Part shown: piece after piece, positions 1 to 9,131 of the stretch
How the letters are laid out: every line of letters begins with the position of its first letter
Numbering within the stretch: the first letter of the stretch is position 1
Source of the DNA: Halomontanus rarus
GTDB taxonomy: Archaea > Halobacteriota > Halobacteria > Halobacteriales > Natrialbaceae
Direction of reading: 5' to 3'
Length of the DNA stretch: 64,000 bases
Assembly (NCBI RefSeq): GCF_017357405.1
Contig: NZ_CP071597.1
Span: forward strand, 3,658,001-3,722,000
Notes under the pieces: generated by a model
What the model was told of the DNA's origin: nothing
Database searches by the model: none
The model's input: only the letters and a program-made list of their open reading frames with translations
Program-made: the position numbers and the translations under genes

Positions 1-1142
1 GTGACGATTTCGTCACCCTGTCGCAGGGCGTCGTCCATGCGGACGCCGATCCCGCCCGGCGGATCGTACGTGACGAGTTTGCCCCCGGAGGCCGGCTGGA
101 AGTCCTTCGCCGCGTTCTCCGCGTTGATTCGGAACTCCATGGCGTGACCGTCGATCTCGACGTCGTCCTGGCTGAAGGCGAGTTCGTCGCCGTCCGCGAC
201 GCGAATCTGCCACTTCACGATGTCGATGCCCGTGATCTCCTCGGTGACGGTGTGCTCGACCTGAATCCGCGTGTTGACCTCGAGGAAGTAGAAGTTGCCG
301 TCTTCGACGAGGAACTCGACGGTACCGGCGTTGACGTAGTCCGATTCCTTCACGCCTCTGCGGGCGGCCTCGCCGATCTCTTCCCGGAGGTCGTCGGAGA
401 GCGCCGGCGACGGTCCCTCTTCGATGACCTTCTGGTGGCGGCGCTGGAGCGAACAGTCGCGTTCGCCCAGATGCCGGACGTTACCGTGTGTGTCGGCGAT
501 GATCTGGACCTCGATGTGACGCGGATTCTCGAGGTAGCGCTCGAGGTAAACAGAGTCGTTGTCGAAGTAGGCTTCACCCTCGCGGCGGGCGCTCTCGAAC
601 TGGTCGTCGACCTCGCTTTCGTCTTCGACGACCTTCATGCCGCGGCCGCCACCGCCACCCTCCGCTTTGATGGCGATCGGGTAGCCGTGTTCCTCGCCGA
701 ACGCGCGGACCTCCTCGGGATCGGTCACGGGATCGGTCGTCCCGGGGACGATCGGGACGTCGGCCGCGTTCATGACCGTCCGAGCCTTGGTCTTCTCGCC
801 GAGGGTCTCCATCGACTCGCTCGCGGGGCCGATCCAGGTAATCCCGTCGGTCTCTTCGACCTTGCGCGCGAACGCAGCGTTCTCTGCGAGGAAGCCGTAG
901 CCGGGGTGAATGGCGTCGGCGTCGGCCTTGCGCGCGGCCTCGATGACGGCCTCGTGGTCGAGATACGAGTCGGCCGCCCTGGCGGGGCCAATGTTGTAGG
1001 CCTCATCGGCGTACCGGACGTGTCCCGAGTTCTTATCGGCCTCCGAGTAGACGGCGACGGTTCCGACGTTCAACTCCTCGCACGCCCGCATGACTCTGAC
1101 GGCGATCTCACCGCGGTTGGCAACGAGAACCTTCCGAAACAT
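1..1142 (-). CDS. pccA: Propionyl/acetyl-CoA carboxylase biotin carboxylase subunit (partial, runs off left edge)
   Basis: ATP-dependent carboxylation of biotin, the first half-reaction of acyl-CoA carboxylase. About 380 codons are visible from ATG at 1142. The N-terminus reads [16 protein letters not shown], the classic biotin carboxylase opening. The glycine-rich ATP-grasp loop EGGGGGRGM is near residue 161 (about 635-665), and [10 protein letters not shown], the conserved BC segment, is near residue 335. The C-terminal part of the BC domain and any biotinyl carrier domain lie outside the window. The gene follows pccB and pccX on the same strand after a 134-bp gap, so it probably belongs to their transcription unit. 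Substrate (propionyl- versus acetyl-CoA) is inferred from the pccX/pccB context rather than from this sequence alone. Confidence 0.93.
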   Translation of the reverse strand, partial: MFRKVLVANRGEIAVRVMRACEELNVGTVAVYSEADKNSGHVRYADEAYNIGPARAADSYLDHEAVIEAARKADADAIHPGYGFLAENAAFARKVEETDGITWIGPASESMETLGEKTKARTVMNAADVPIVPGTTDPVTDPEEVRAFGEEHGYPIAIKAEGGGGGRGMKVVEDESEVDDQFESARREGEAYFDNDSVYLERYLENPRHIEVQIIADTHGNVRHLGERDCSLQRRHQKVIEEGPSPALSDDLREEIGEAARRGVKESDYVNAGTVEFLVEDGNFYFLEVNTRIQVEHTVTEEITGIDIVKWQIRVADGDELAFSQDDVEIDGHAMEFRINAENAAKDFQPASGGKLVTYDPPGGIGVRMDDALRQGDEIV

Positions 1143-1276
1143 TCCTGTTGAAACCCTCGAGAGGGCCCTACCTTACTTTTTCGCAACCAGTGCCGTCGCG
1201 ACGGTGGCTGTCGGGGATGGATGAGCGATCGAGAAGGGAACGACGCAGACGAAACTCGGCCGTAACGGGTCCGCCT

Positions 1277-1633
1277 TCAGAACCGATCCGTCCGCCCCGC
1301 CGCCGTCCAGGCGTTCGTGGGCGCGTCCTTCGGGACGCGGGTGTACCGTCGTTGTTGGGCGCGCATCCGCCCGGCGAACGCCCAGCGGCGTCCCTCCCAC
1401 GTCTCCTCGACGTCCTCGCCCGCGGCAGCGGCGGCCGCGAGTTCTCGATCCCGGAGGTGGGCGCCGACGGCGACGGCGATTGCCGCAGCCTCTTGGGCAC
1501 TCGCGTCGTCGGGGATCGTGAGATCGAGACTCCCGGTGCCCGCCTCGAGTGGTCGCGTTGGTGTCGTCGATTCCGAATCTGAATCCGACTCCGAATCGTC
1601 GACGACGGACCGGGAACTGGATTCCGGAGCCAT
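1277..1633 (-). CDS. pccX: Small acyl-CoA carboxylase subunit, PccX-like
   Basis: A 118-residue protein encoded between the carboxyltransferase and biotin carboxylase genes. Its ATG overlaps the pccB stop codon (ATGA at 1631-1635), indicating translational coupling. After an acidic Ser/Asp N-terminus, the core carries an Ala-rich helix around residues 45-55 ([13 protein letters not shown]) and then a [10 protein letters not shown] segment, a layout like actinobacterial acyl-CoA carboxylase epsilon subunits. In Haloferax mediterranei a small third subunit, PccX, sits at this position and is needed for propionyl-CoA carboxylase activity. The assignment is by position and general composition, because the sequence itself is weakly conserved. 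Confidence 0.75.
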   Translation of the reverse strand: MAPESSSRSVVDDSESDSDSESTTPTRPLEAGTGSLDLTIPDDASAQEAAAIAVAVGAHLRDRELAAAAAAGEDVEETWEGRRWAFAGRMRAQQRRYTRVPKDAPTNAWTAAGRTDRF

Positions 1634-3183
1634 CAGAGCGGAATGTTCCCGTGTTTCTTGTCGGGAGTCTCTTCACGTTTGGTCTCGAGCATCTCGAGGT
1701 CGTCGATCAGTCGCGGCCGGGTTTCGGTGGGGAGGATGACGTCGTCGAGGAAGCCCTTGTCCGTCGCGGTGTAGGGGTTGGCGAACTCCTCGCGGTACTC
1801 CTCGATGAGTTCGTCCCGGAGTTCGTCGGGGTTGTCGGCCTCCTCGAGTTCGTCGCGGTAGAGGATGTTGACCGCGCCCTGCGGGCCCATGACCGCGATC
1901 TCGGCGGTCGGCCAGGCGTAGTTGATGTCGGCGCCGAGGTTCTTCGAGGCCATCACGCAGTAGGCGCCGCCGTAGGCTTTGCGGGTGATCACCGTCAACA
2001 GGGGCACGGTCGCTTCCGCGTACGCGTAGAGCAACTTGGCCCCGTGGCGGATGATCCCGCGGTGTTCCTGATCTGTCCCGGGCATGTATCCGGGCACGTC
2101 GACGAAGGTCACGATCGGGATGTTGAACGAATCACAGAAGCGGACGAACCGCGAGCCCTTCATCGAGGCGTCGACGGTCAGCGTCCCGGCGTTCACGCGG
2201 GGCTGGTTCGCTACCAGTCCCACGGACCGACCGTCGAGGCGACCGAACCCGACGACGATGTTCTTCGAGAAGTTCTCGGCCACCTCGAAAAAGGAGCCCT
2301 CGTCGACGACGGAGTCGATGACGTTCGTCATGTCGTAGGGCTTCTGGGGACTCGAGGGGACGATCGACTCGAGGCTCTCGTCCCGGCGGTCGGGGTCGTC
2401 CCAGGGCTCTACCCGTGGCGGGTCCTCGACGTTGTTCTGGGGGAGATACGAGAGCAGGCGCCTGATGTCGTCCAAGGCCTGCTCTTCGTCCTCGCAGGCG
2501 AACTGGGCGACGCCGGTCTGGTCGGCGTGGGTCATCGCGCCGCCGAGTTCCTCGTGGGTGACGTCCTCGCCGGTGACGGTCTTGGTGACACCCGGCCCGG
2601 TGATGTACATGTGGCTGGTGTCTTTGACCATGAAGATGAAGTCCGTAATCGACGGGGAGTAGACGGCTCCGCCGGCACACGGTCCCATGATCCCCGAGAT
2701 CTGGGGGACGACGCCGCTGGCCCGCTGGTTTCGCTGGAAGATGTCGGTGAAGCCGGCGAGGCTGTTGACACCCTCTTGAATGCGAGCCCCCGCGGAGTCG
2801 TTCAGGCCGACGATCGGTGCGCCGACTTCCATCGCTTGGTCCATCACCTTGCAGATCTTCTCGGCGAAGACCTCGCCGAGCGAGCCGCCGAAGACGGTGA
2901 AGTCGTGTGCGAAGACGAAGACGGTCCGGCCGTCGACCTCACCGTAGCCGGTGACGACCCCGTCGCCGAGGATCTTTCGCTCTTCCATCCCGAAGTTGCT
3001 CGTCTGGTGGGTCCGAAGCTGATCGAACTCGGTGAACGTGTCCTCGTCGAGGAAGTACTCGATGCGCTCGCGGGCGGTCATCTTGCCCTTCTCGTGTTGG
3101 CGCTCGATTCGGTCCTCGCCGCCGCCGAGTAACGCCTCCTCACGTAACTCCTGTAATTCGTCGATGCGATCCTCCATCGTCAT
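1633..3183 (-). CDS. pccB: Propionyl-CoA carboxylase carboxyltransferase subunit
   Basis: Transfers the carboxyl group from biotin to propionyl-CoA (or acetyl-CoA), giving methylmalonyl-CoA, a route for catabolism of Val/Ile and odd-chain acids. The 516-residue frame has the two crotonase-fold halves of the family: [10 protein letters not shown] with [11 protein letters not shown] in the N half, and [10 protein letters not shown] and [10 protein letters not shown] in the C half. The start was taken at the ATG at 3183 ([10 protein letters not shown]); an upstream in-frame ATG at 3234 would add 17 residues unlike the family. Its stop overlaps the pccX start. It is the first gene of the pccB-pccX-pccA run. 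Confidence 0.93.
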   Translation of the reverse strand: MTMEDRIDELQELREEALLGGGEDRIERQHEKGKMTARERIEYFLDEDTFTEFDQLRTHQTSNFGMEERKILGDGVVTGYGEVDGRTVFVFAHDFTVFGGSLGEVFAEKICKVMDQAMEVGAPIVGLNDSAGARIQEGVNSLAGFTDIFQRNQRASGVVPQISGIMGPCAGGAVYSPSITDFIFMVKDTSHMYITGPGVTKTVTGEDVTHEELGGAMTHADQTGVAQFACEDEEQALDDIRRLLSYLPQNNVEDPPRVEPWDDPDRRDESLESIVPSSPQKPYDMTNVIDSVVDEGSFFEVAENFSKNIVVGFGRLDGRSVGLVANQPRVNAGTLTVDASMKGSRFVRFCDSFNIPIVTFVDVPGYMPGTDQEHRGIIRHGAKLLYAYAEATVPLLTVITRKAYGGAYCVMASKNLGADINYAWPTAEIAVMGPQGAVNILYRDELEEADNPDELRDELIEEYREEFANPYTATDKGFLDDVILPTETRPRLIDDLEMLETKREETPDKKHGNIPL

Positions 3184-3471
3184 CGAATCGCCCTCCGGTA
3201 CCGGGTCATTGCCCGAGGCAACGACCACGGGCACAAAAAGCGTTCTGCAACCCGTTTCGGTCGCGAAGTTGCCCGCCGCCGAAAACTATCGAGCGACTCC
3301 GCTCGAGTGATCCCCGTTCGTTTTGGAGACGTCACGACGGACGCTCGAAGATGGCAGACGGCGCCGACGGACGGTAGCCGCCTTCTACTCGTCAAGTAGA
3401 AGATCACAGCGATGAGAATTTTAACGATTATTGAGTAGGGTTATTAGCGGTATCGGTACCTACTCTGACGT

Positions 3472-4755
3472 ATGGGACATGAGTTACGACGACGACAGGT
3501 CTTGAAGGGAATCGCAGGCACTGCCGGCGTCGCCGGCTACCTCGGAACGACAGGTGTTGCGGCCCGACAGGAATCCCAGGTCAACCTCGGAATCCTGATG
3601 GCGACGACGGGTGATCTGGGCCCGCTCGGTGCCGATATCCAGCCAGCCGCGGAACTCCCCGTCACGCAACTCGGGGACTCGGAGGCACCGATCGCCATCA
3701 GTTCCCAGACCGAAGACACGGCGACCGATCCACAGACCGGGATATCCGCCGCTGAAGCGCTCGTAAACGCCGGTTATCCGATGGTCAACGGACCGATGGC
3801 CTCGAACGTCAACATGCAGGTCACCCAGCAGGTGTTCATTCCGAATCAGGTCGTCGGCTGCTCGCCCTCGAGTACCGCACCGTCGGTGACCGATCTCGAG
3901 GACGACGATTTCATCTTCCGGACCGCACCGAGCGACGTGCTTCAGGGAGACGTTTTAGCGCAGGTCGCGATCGATACCCTCGGAGCGGAGACGACGGCTA
4001 CCCTGCACCTGAACGACGATTACGGACAGCAGCTCTCGGGGAGTTACGTCGATGCCTTCGAGGAACAGGGCGGCGACGTCCTGAACGAGGTGTCGTTCGA
4101 GCCCGAACAGCCGTCGTACACCTCGCGCATCCAGCAGGCGCTGGCGGACGACCCCGACACGCTGATGATCGTCGGCTTCCCCCAGAGCGGCATCCAGCTG
4201 TTCCGGGACTACTACTCGCAGTTCGACACCGGCGCAGACATCCTCATCACCGACGGATTGGCCACTCCGGACTTGCCCGCCGATGTCGGAAACGACCTCG
4301 AGAACGTGACCGGGACCGCACCCAGCGCCGGCGGACCCGAACAGGAGTTCTTCGAGGACCTGTACGAACAGGAGTACGGCCGCTCGCCGACGGTCTTCAC
4401 CTCCAACGCCTACGACTCGAGCGCGGTGCTCATCCTCGCACACGTCGCCGCCGGAGCGAGCGACGGGGCTGCGATTCGCGACAATATGCGCACCGTCGCC
4501 AATCCGAACGGCGAGGAGGTCGGACCGAGCACGCTCGGAGAGGCCGTCGAGATGGTGGCGAACGGCGACGAGGTCAATTATCAGGGCGCATCCAGTACGG
4601 TCGACTTCGACGAGAACGGCGACGTGGTGTCCGCGACGTTCGACATCCTCGAGTTCGATGCGCAAGCGGAGGCGATCGAGGTCATCGAGACGATCGAGTT
4701 CGAAGGTGACGACGAGAACGGGGGCGAAAGCGAGAGCGAGAGCGAAGACGACTAG
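3472..4755 (+). CDS. Branched-chain amino-acid ABC transporter substrate-binding protein
   Basis: A 427-residue periplasmic-binding protein of the LivJ/LivK (type I, Peripla_BP_6) family. The N-terminus RRRQVLKG followed by a Gly/Ala hydrophobic stretch is a Tat signal; no lipobox cysteine is seen, so it may be retained by an uncleaved anchor or cleaved after GVAA. The mature part starts with VNLGILMATTGDLGPLG, the usual first strand and ligand loop, and the family continues through LHLNDDYGQQ and VGFPQSG. The tail is a short acidic linker (GGESESESEDD). It faces the livFGMH operon and converges with it (51-bp gap to livF). A TATA-like TTATTAG lies about 28 bp upstream of the ATG. Substrate specificity is inferred from the linked transporter. 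Confidence 0.88.
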   Translation: MGHELRRRQVLKGIAGTAGVAGYLGTTGVAARQESQVNLGILMATTGDLGPLGADIQPAAELPVTQLGDSEAPIAISSQTEDTATDPQTGISAAEALVNAGYPMVNGPMASNVNMQVTQQVFIPNQVVGCSPSSTAPSVTDLEDDDFIFRTAPSDVLQGDVLAQVAIDTLGAETTATLHLNDDYGQQLSGSYVDAFEEQGGDVLNEVSFEPEQPSYTSRIQQALADDPDTLMIVGFPQSGIQLFRDYYSQFDTGADILITDGLATPDLPADVGNDLENVTGTAPSAGGPEQEFFEDLYEQEYGRSPTVFTSNAYDSSAVLILAHVAAGASDGAAIRDNMRTVANPNGEEVGPSTLGEAVEMVANGDEVNYQGASSTVDFDENGDVVSATFDILEFDAQAEAIEVIETIEFEGDDENGGESESESEDD

Positions 4756-4805
4756 CCGTTCTCGGCCCGTTCGGCCTTCCTCGCCACCGATATTCGGTGC
4801 ACCGA

Positions 4806-5510
4806 TTACCCACCGAGGAAGTCCTGCCTGACCTGCTCGTTCTCGAGCAGGCGCTCGCCGGTATCGACGTATCGGTTCCGTCCTTGAACGAGGACGTATC
4901 CGCGGTCGCACCGATCGAGCGCTTCCGTCGCGTTCTGTTCGACCATCAGTATCGCGGTTCCGGCGTCGTTGATCGCGTCGATCCGATCGAACAGTTCCTC
5001 GACGAGATCCGGCGCCAGCCCCGCACTCGGTTCGTCGAGCATGAGGAGCGCCGGATCGAGCATCAGCGCCCGCCCCATCGCGAGCATCTGCCGCTGCCCG
5101 CCGCTCAGGTCGCCCGCCGTCTGCGACCGTCGCTCCTCGAGGATCGGAAATCGATCGTACACCTCCCGGAGCCGATCCCCGGGAACCTCCGACAGGATGT
5201 ACGCCCCCATCTCGAGATTTTCTTCGACCGACAGCGAGGGGAAGACGTTGTCGTCCTGCGGGACGTACCCGAGGCCGCGGTGGATGATCTCCTCCGGTCG
5301 GAGTCCGTCGATCGCCTCGCCGTCGAAGACGATTCGCCCGCCCATGTACGTCGCCAGCCCGAAGATCGACTTCATCACCGTCGACTTGCCGGCCCCGTTC
5401 GGTCCGACGATGGCGACGTACTCGTCGCCCCCGATCTCGAGGTCGACGTCCTCGAGGATCTGCAGGTCGCCGTATCCGGCGTCGAGTCCCGAAACTTCGA
5501 GCAACGCCAT
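4806..5510 (-). CDS. livF: Branched-chain amino-acid ABC transporter ATP-binding protein LivF
   Basis: A cytoplasmic ATPase of 234 residues. Walker A GPNGAGKST is at residues 36-44, the signature DLSGGQRQ near residue 137, and Walker B MLDEPSAGLAP follows. The segment with GRIVFDGEAIDGL and VPQDDNVFPSLSVEENL is typical of LivF. Its ATG overlaps the stop of livG (ATGA at 5508-5512). It is the last gene of the livH-livM-livG-livF operon. Length and motifs are complete. Confidence 0.93.
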   Translation of the reverse strand: MALLEVSGLDAGYGDLQILEDVDLEIGGDEYVAIVGPNGAGKSTVMKSIFGLATYMGGRIVFDGEAIDGLRPEEIIHRGLGYVPQDDNVFPSLSVEENLEMGAYILSEVPGDRLREVYDRFPILEERRSQTAGDLSGGQRQMLAMGRALMLDPALLMLDEPSAGLAPDLVEELFDRIDAINDAGTAILMVEQNATEALDRCDRGYVLVQGRNRYVDTGERLLENEQVRQDFLGG

Positions 5511-6358
5511 CAGACTTCCCCTCCGAGATAGGCGTCGATGACCCGTTCGTTCGACGTGATCTCTTCGGGCGTTCCCGCGGCGAGGTTCGTCCCCTGATGC
5601 ATGACGATGACGCGCTCGCAGTGGTTCATGATGACGTCCATATCGTGTTCGACCAGCAGGAAGGTGTATCCCTCCTCGCGAAGGTCGTGGATGCGTTCGA
5701 GCAGTTTCTTCTCTAGGGACGGGTTGACTCCCGCGAGCGGTTCGTCGAGCAACACGACGTCGGGATCCGTCATCAGCGCCCGCGACATCTCGAGCAGTTT
5801 TCGCTGCCCGCCTGAGAGGGTGCCCGCGTACTCCTCGGCCAGGTGATCGATCTCGAAGAACTCGAGGGTCTCCCAGACGCGTTCGCGCAGGTCGCGTTCC
5901 TCCGCGGCAACGCCGCGTCTCGCGATCGGTGTCACCGATCGCCAGAGGGCCTCCCCGCGCTGGCCGGCGGGCGCGAGCATCAGGTTCTCGAGGACCGTCA
6001 TCTTCTCGAGTTCGCGGGCGATCTGGAACGTGCGGACGAGGCCGCGATTACAGATCTCGAACGGCTCGAGACCGGTGATGTCCTCGCCGTTGAACTCGAC
6101 GGTCCCGGCGTCCGGCGCGTAGACGCCGGTGATACAGTCGAAGGCCGTCGACTTGCCGGCCCCGTTCGGTCCGATGAGACCGGTGAGCGTCCCCTCGTGG
6201 ACGTCGAAGGAAACGCCGTCGACGGCGGCGATCCCTCCGAAGTGCTTCTCGAGGTTCGTGACGCGAAGCGGCGGTGGGGAGTCGGTGGCGTTCGACTCGC
6301 CTCCGGCGGTCGTTCGATCCCCGACCTCTGTCGCGGGTTCGGCCGCCTGCTCACTCAT
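5510..6358 (-). CDS. livG: Branched-chain amino-acid ABC transporter ATP-binding protein LivG
   Basis: The second ATPase of the importer, 282 residues from the ATG at 6358 (MSEQAAEP). This start overlaps the livM stop by 8 nt; an ATG at 6367 would add three residues. A roughly 28-residue polar N-terminal extension precedes the domain. Walker A GPNGAGKST is at residues 63-71, followed by the Liv-type helical insertion (RTFQIARELEKMTVLENLML), signature TLSGGQRKL and Walker B VVLLDEPLAGVNPS. The C-terminus carries the MHQGTNLAAGTPEEI element usual for LivG. Confidence 0.93.
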   Translation of the reverse strand: MSEQAAEPATEVGDRTTAGGESNATDSPPPLRVTNLEKHFGGIAAVDGVSFDVHEGTLTGLIGPNGAGKSTAFDCITGVYAPDAGTVEFNGEDITGLEPFEICNRGLVRTFQIARELEKMTVLENLMLAPAGQRGEALWRSVTPIARRGVAAEERDLRERVWETLEFFEIDHLAEEYAGTLSGGQRKLLEMSRALMTDPDVVLLDEPLAGVNPSLEKKLLERIHDLREEGYTFLLVEHDMDVIMNHCERVIVMHQGTNLAAGTPEEITSNERVIDAYLGGEV

Positions 6359-7907
6359 CGGGATCACCGTCCGTCGAACCGGGGTCCCGTTCGTCGGTCG
6401 TCGCGGTCGAATCGCGACGGTCGTCCGTCGGCGTCGAACCCGGATCGGCGTTCGTCGGCATCGAACCCGGATCGGCGTTCGTCGCCGTCGAACCCGAACT
6501 CGAGTTCGAACTCCCGCCGTCAGTCGCCGTCGTCCGTGACCGGTTCGAGAGGTCGACGGCGGCCGCCGTCTCGATGCGGTGGCCCAGTAACCCCTCGGGC
6601 CGACGCTGAACGACGAGGATCAACACGACCCCCAGTAGGACGAATCGAAGGTAGGAGACGTTGGTGCCCGCCGTCGCGTACGCGAGCATCGGGAGCGGAT
6701 CGAGCGATCCCAGCGCGAGCGCCGCGTCGTAGAAGGTATTCGGCGGCGGTCCGAGTTCGACGCCGGCGACGGACAGCCCCTCCGCTACGAGCCGCGGGAC
6801 GTACAGCGGCCCCTGAAACAGGAGCGTCCCGAAGACGAGTCCGCCGAGAACGCTTCCCGTGTTCGAGCCTGCACCGCCGATGATGAGCGCGATGAACACG
6901 TAGAAGGTCAGTTCCGGGCGGAACTCGTGGGGGCTCGTGTAGCCGGCCTGGCCCTGCCAGAGGATACCGGCTAGCCCCATGAGCGCGCAGCCGAGCATGA
7001 ACACCTTGATCTTGAACAGATCGGTGTTCTTTCCGAGCGAGGCGGCCACGAGTTCGTCCTCACGGATCGCCTTCAACACGCGCCCGAACGGGGAATTGGC
7101 GATCCGAACGAGGAGGACGTAGAACGCCACCACGCCGATCGCGAGCACGACGTTGTACCCCCATCCGAGGACGACGAGCGGGAGGACGTCGAACGACTCG
7201 CCGAGACCGAACAGCGCGTCGCCGAGGACGGTCGGCTCGCTGGTGCGGTCACCACCCCGGTAGAACGCGTACTGGACCACGTTGCGCGTGCCGGGAAAGT
7301 TCATGCCGCTCCCGCCGTTGGTCGCGACCCCCAAGGCGTCCTCGAGTGCGTTGGAGAACTGCATCGACTGGAAGGTGAGGCGGATGATCTCCGACAGTCC
7401 GAGGGTGACGATCGCGAGGTAGTCCGCCCGGAGCCGGAGCGCGGGAAGCGCGGCGACGAGTCCGACGAGCGCCGCCATCGCCATTCCGCCGACGATTCCG
7501 ACCCACAACGGAAGACCGAACCCGGGTGCGGTCGCGTCCGGCGAGGCGGTCAGGATCGCCATCGTGTAGACGCCGACGGCCATGAAGCCGGCGACGCCGA
7601 TGTTGAACAGCCCGGTGTACCCCCAGTGGAGATTCAAGGCGAGTACGAGCATCGCGTACACCGCTGCGAACAGCGTGAGCTCGCGGAGCACGTTGAGGAT
7701 GCCGTTCGTGTCGAAGTCGAGCGCGAGTCCGATCAACGCGAAGAGTGCGTAGATGCCCAGCAGTGTGGCGAGGATCAGGACCACGTCGCGTTGCCACCGT
7801 GTTTCGGGAAGCAGTGAGCGGGACGCGGCGTCCGCATCGGAATCCGACCGAGAGCCGCCGTCTCCGTCACCGGTACTGTCGGCGTCGGTCCCCGGGGGAG
7901 AACTCAC
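6351..7907 (-). CDS. livM: Branched-chain amino-acid ABC transporter permease LivM
   Basis: An integral membrane permease of 518 residues. The start is GTG at 7907, overlapping the livH stop (GTGA at 7904-7907); the frame stays open far upstream inside livH, but that extension is out-of-frame livH sequence. The first 35 residues are Asp/Ser-rich, followed by about ten hydrophobic segments with the family signatures NLHWGYTGLFNIGVAGF and ALRLRADYLAIVTLGLSEI. The C-terminal 60-70 residues after the last helix (VVQRRPEGLLGHR) are a Ser/Thr/Asp-rich tail containing a 9-residue repeat. That tail is unusually long for LivM. Confidence 0.9.
   Translation of the reverse strand: MSSPPGTDADSTGDGDGGSRSDSDADAASRSLLPETRWQRDVVLILATLLGIYALFALIGLALDFDTNGILNVLRELTLFAAVYAMLVLALNLHWGYTGLFNIGVAGFMAVGVYTMAILTASPDATAPGFGLPLWVGIVGGMAMAALVGLVAALPALRLRADYLAIVTLGLSEIIRLTFQSMQFSNALEDALGVATNGGSGMNFPGTRNVVQYAFYRGGDRTSEPTVLGDALFGLGESFDVLPLVVLGWGYNVVLAIGVVAFYVLLVRIANSPFGRVLKAIREDELVAASLGKNTDLFKIKVFMLGCALMGLAGILWQGQAGYTSPHEFRPELTFYVFIALIIGGAGSNTGSVLGGLVFGTLLFQGPLYVPRLVAEGLSVAGVELGPPPNTFYDAALALGSLDPLPMLAYATAGTNVSYLRFVLLGVVLILVVQRRPEGLLGHRIETAAAVDLSNRSRTTATDGGSSNSSSGSTATNADPGSMPTNADPGSTPTDDRRDSTATTDERDPGSTDGDPDE
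6427..6498. repeat. 27-bp tandem repeat in livM tail
   Basis: The sequence beginning GAACCCGGATCGGCG recurs at 6436, 6463 and, partially, 6490, giving a 27-bp period. It encodes the repeat NADPGS(T/M)PT in the LivM C-terminal tail, so unit gain or loss keeps the frame. Confidence 0.8.
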
Positions 7908-8989
7908 GCCGTACTCACCCCGCCGAACAGCCCGGACGGACGAAACAGTAAGACGAGGATCATCAGGGAGAACGCCGCCGGCGTCGCGAAATCCGACGGT
8001 ATCCAGATCGTCGACAGCGACTGGGTCAGGCCGATAATCAGTCCGCCGCCGATCGCCCCGTAGATCGATCCGATCCCACCGAGGATGACGGCCGCGAAGA
8101 TGAGCAACAACAGCCCCCAGCCGATGTTGAAGTCTAGCGTGCCCCGCTCGAGGACGATGAGAAAGCCCGCGGCCCCGGTGAGGCCGGCGCCGAGGATCCA
8201 CGTCCACGTAACGACCCGCTCCGTCGGAATGCCGGTGATCAGCGCCAGATCCTGGTTGTCGGCCATCGCGCGCATGGCCGTCCCCAGTTTCGTCCGCTGG
8301 ACGAGCAGGTGAACGCCGATCATGAGGGTAACGGCGACGACCATCAGCGTCGCGGTGTTGACGCTGACGTTTCCGGCCCCTTCGAAGACTGGCAGGATAT
8401 CGACCCGTTCGCCGCCGGTCACGCCCCGCGTGTGCGCCCGGTAGACGAAGGCGACGAGGTGGCGCAAGACGAGCGCCACACCGATGCTCGCGATGAGCAA
8501 GGAGATCCCGCTCGAGTCACGCATCGGACGGTACACCAGGCGGTCGACCACCAGTGCAATGAGAATCGTGAGTGCCGACGCCAGAACGAGGCCGACGACG
8601 ACCGCGAACGGATCACTGAGGACGGTAACGTTCAGGTTCGCGTCGATCAGTACTCTGGCTCCGAACTCGGTGGCGCCGGCGCCAGCGAGCAGGTACGTGA
8701 CCGACCACCCGGAGAACGCGCCGACGGTGATGAGGTCGCCGTGGGAGAAATTGGCGAAGTTGAGGATGCTGTAAGTCATCGAGAGACCGATGCCCGCCAG
8801 CCCGAGAATCAACCCGACGAGAAGACCGTTCCAGAAGAGTCTGGTGACGTTCTCGAGCGGGATTCTCCCGGTGTACATGCCGTGTACCAGATCGACGAGG
8901 AGGGCGAACCCGACGAGAAACACGACCGACAACAGTGGACGTCCACGGACGAACGCGTTCCCTCGTCCGAGTGTGTCAATGGTACTCAT
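7904..8989 (-). CDS. livH: Branched-chain amino-acid ABC transporter permease LivH
   Basis: The first gene of the liv operon, 361 residues, longer than bacterial LivH (about 300) because of an extra N-terminal hydrophobic segment and loop. Family signatures are GLILGLAGIGLSMTYSILNFANFSHGDL near the first core helix and AAVILGGIGSIYGAIGGG near the end. The ATG at 8989 lies about 31 bp from a TATA box on the minus strand (9015-9023), so the mRNA is probably leaderless or nearly so. The gene is divergent from the symporter at 9132, and the two share a 142-bp promoter region with a palindrome. Confidence 0.92.
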   Translation of the reverse strand: MSTIDTLGRGNAFVRGRPLLSVVFLVGFALLVDLVHGMYTGRIPLENVTRLFWNGLLVGLILGLAGIGLSMTYSILNFANFSHGDLITVGAFSGWSVTYLLAGAGATEFGARVLIDANLNVTVLSDPFAVVVGLVLASALTILIALVVDRLVYRPMRDSSGISLLIASIGVALVLRHLVAFVYRAHTRGVTGGERVDILPVFEGAGNVSVNTATLMVVAVTLMIGVHLLVQRTKLGTAMRAMADNQDLALITGIPTERVVTWTWILGAGLTGAAGFLIVLERGTLDFNIGWGLLLLIFAAVILGGIGSIYGAIGGGLIIGLTQSLSTIWIPSDFATPAAFSLMILVLLFRPSGLFGGVSTA

Positions 8990-9014
8990 ACACAGCTAGT
9001 GTAGGGCTGTCGTC

Positions 9015-9023
9015 GTAATAAAA
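9015..9023 (-). promoter_or_regulatory. TATA box of livHMGF operon
   Basis: On the minus strand the sequence reads TTTTATTAC, centred about 31 bp before the livH ATG, the usual archaeal spacing for a leaderless transcript. Confidence 0.6.
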
Positions 9024-9066
9024 ATCGCTCGACAACGACGCTAATAGAACAATCCCTATCTATTGA

Positions 9067-9085
9067 ATGACATATTTTATGTCAT
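9067..9085. promoter_or_regulatory. Palindrome in the livH/symporter divergent promoter region
   Basis: ATGACATA-TTT-TATGTCAT, perfect 8-bp arms with a 3-bp spacer. It lies between the livH TATA box and the AT-rich promoter of the symporter (AGTTATTAGTTAAATAG, 9099-9113), so it could be an operator for either or both genes. Confidence 0.5.
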
Positions 9086-9131
9086 ATTCATCACGAAAGT
9101 TATTAGTTAAATAGGGGGTAATGCCTGTTTC

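Noticed and set aside
1549..3132. 527-codon plus-strand frame opposite pccB
   Set aside because: Antisense shadow; pccB has complete family motifs in the other strand.
7908..8207. Extension of livM to 618 residues
   Set aside because: The extension overlaps livH out of frame; the GTG at 7907 overlapping the livH stop gives a normal LivM.
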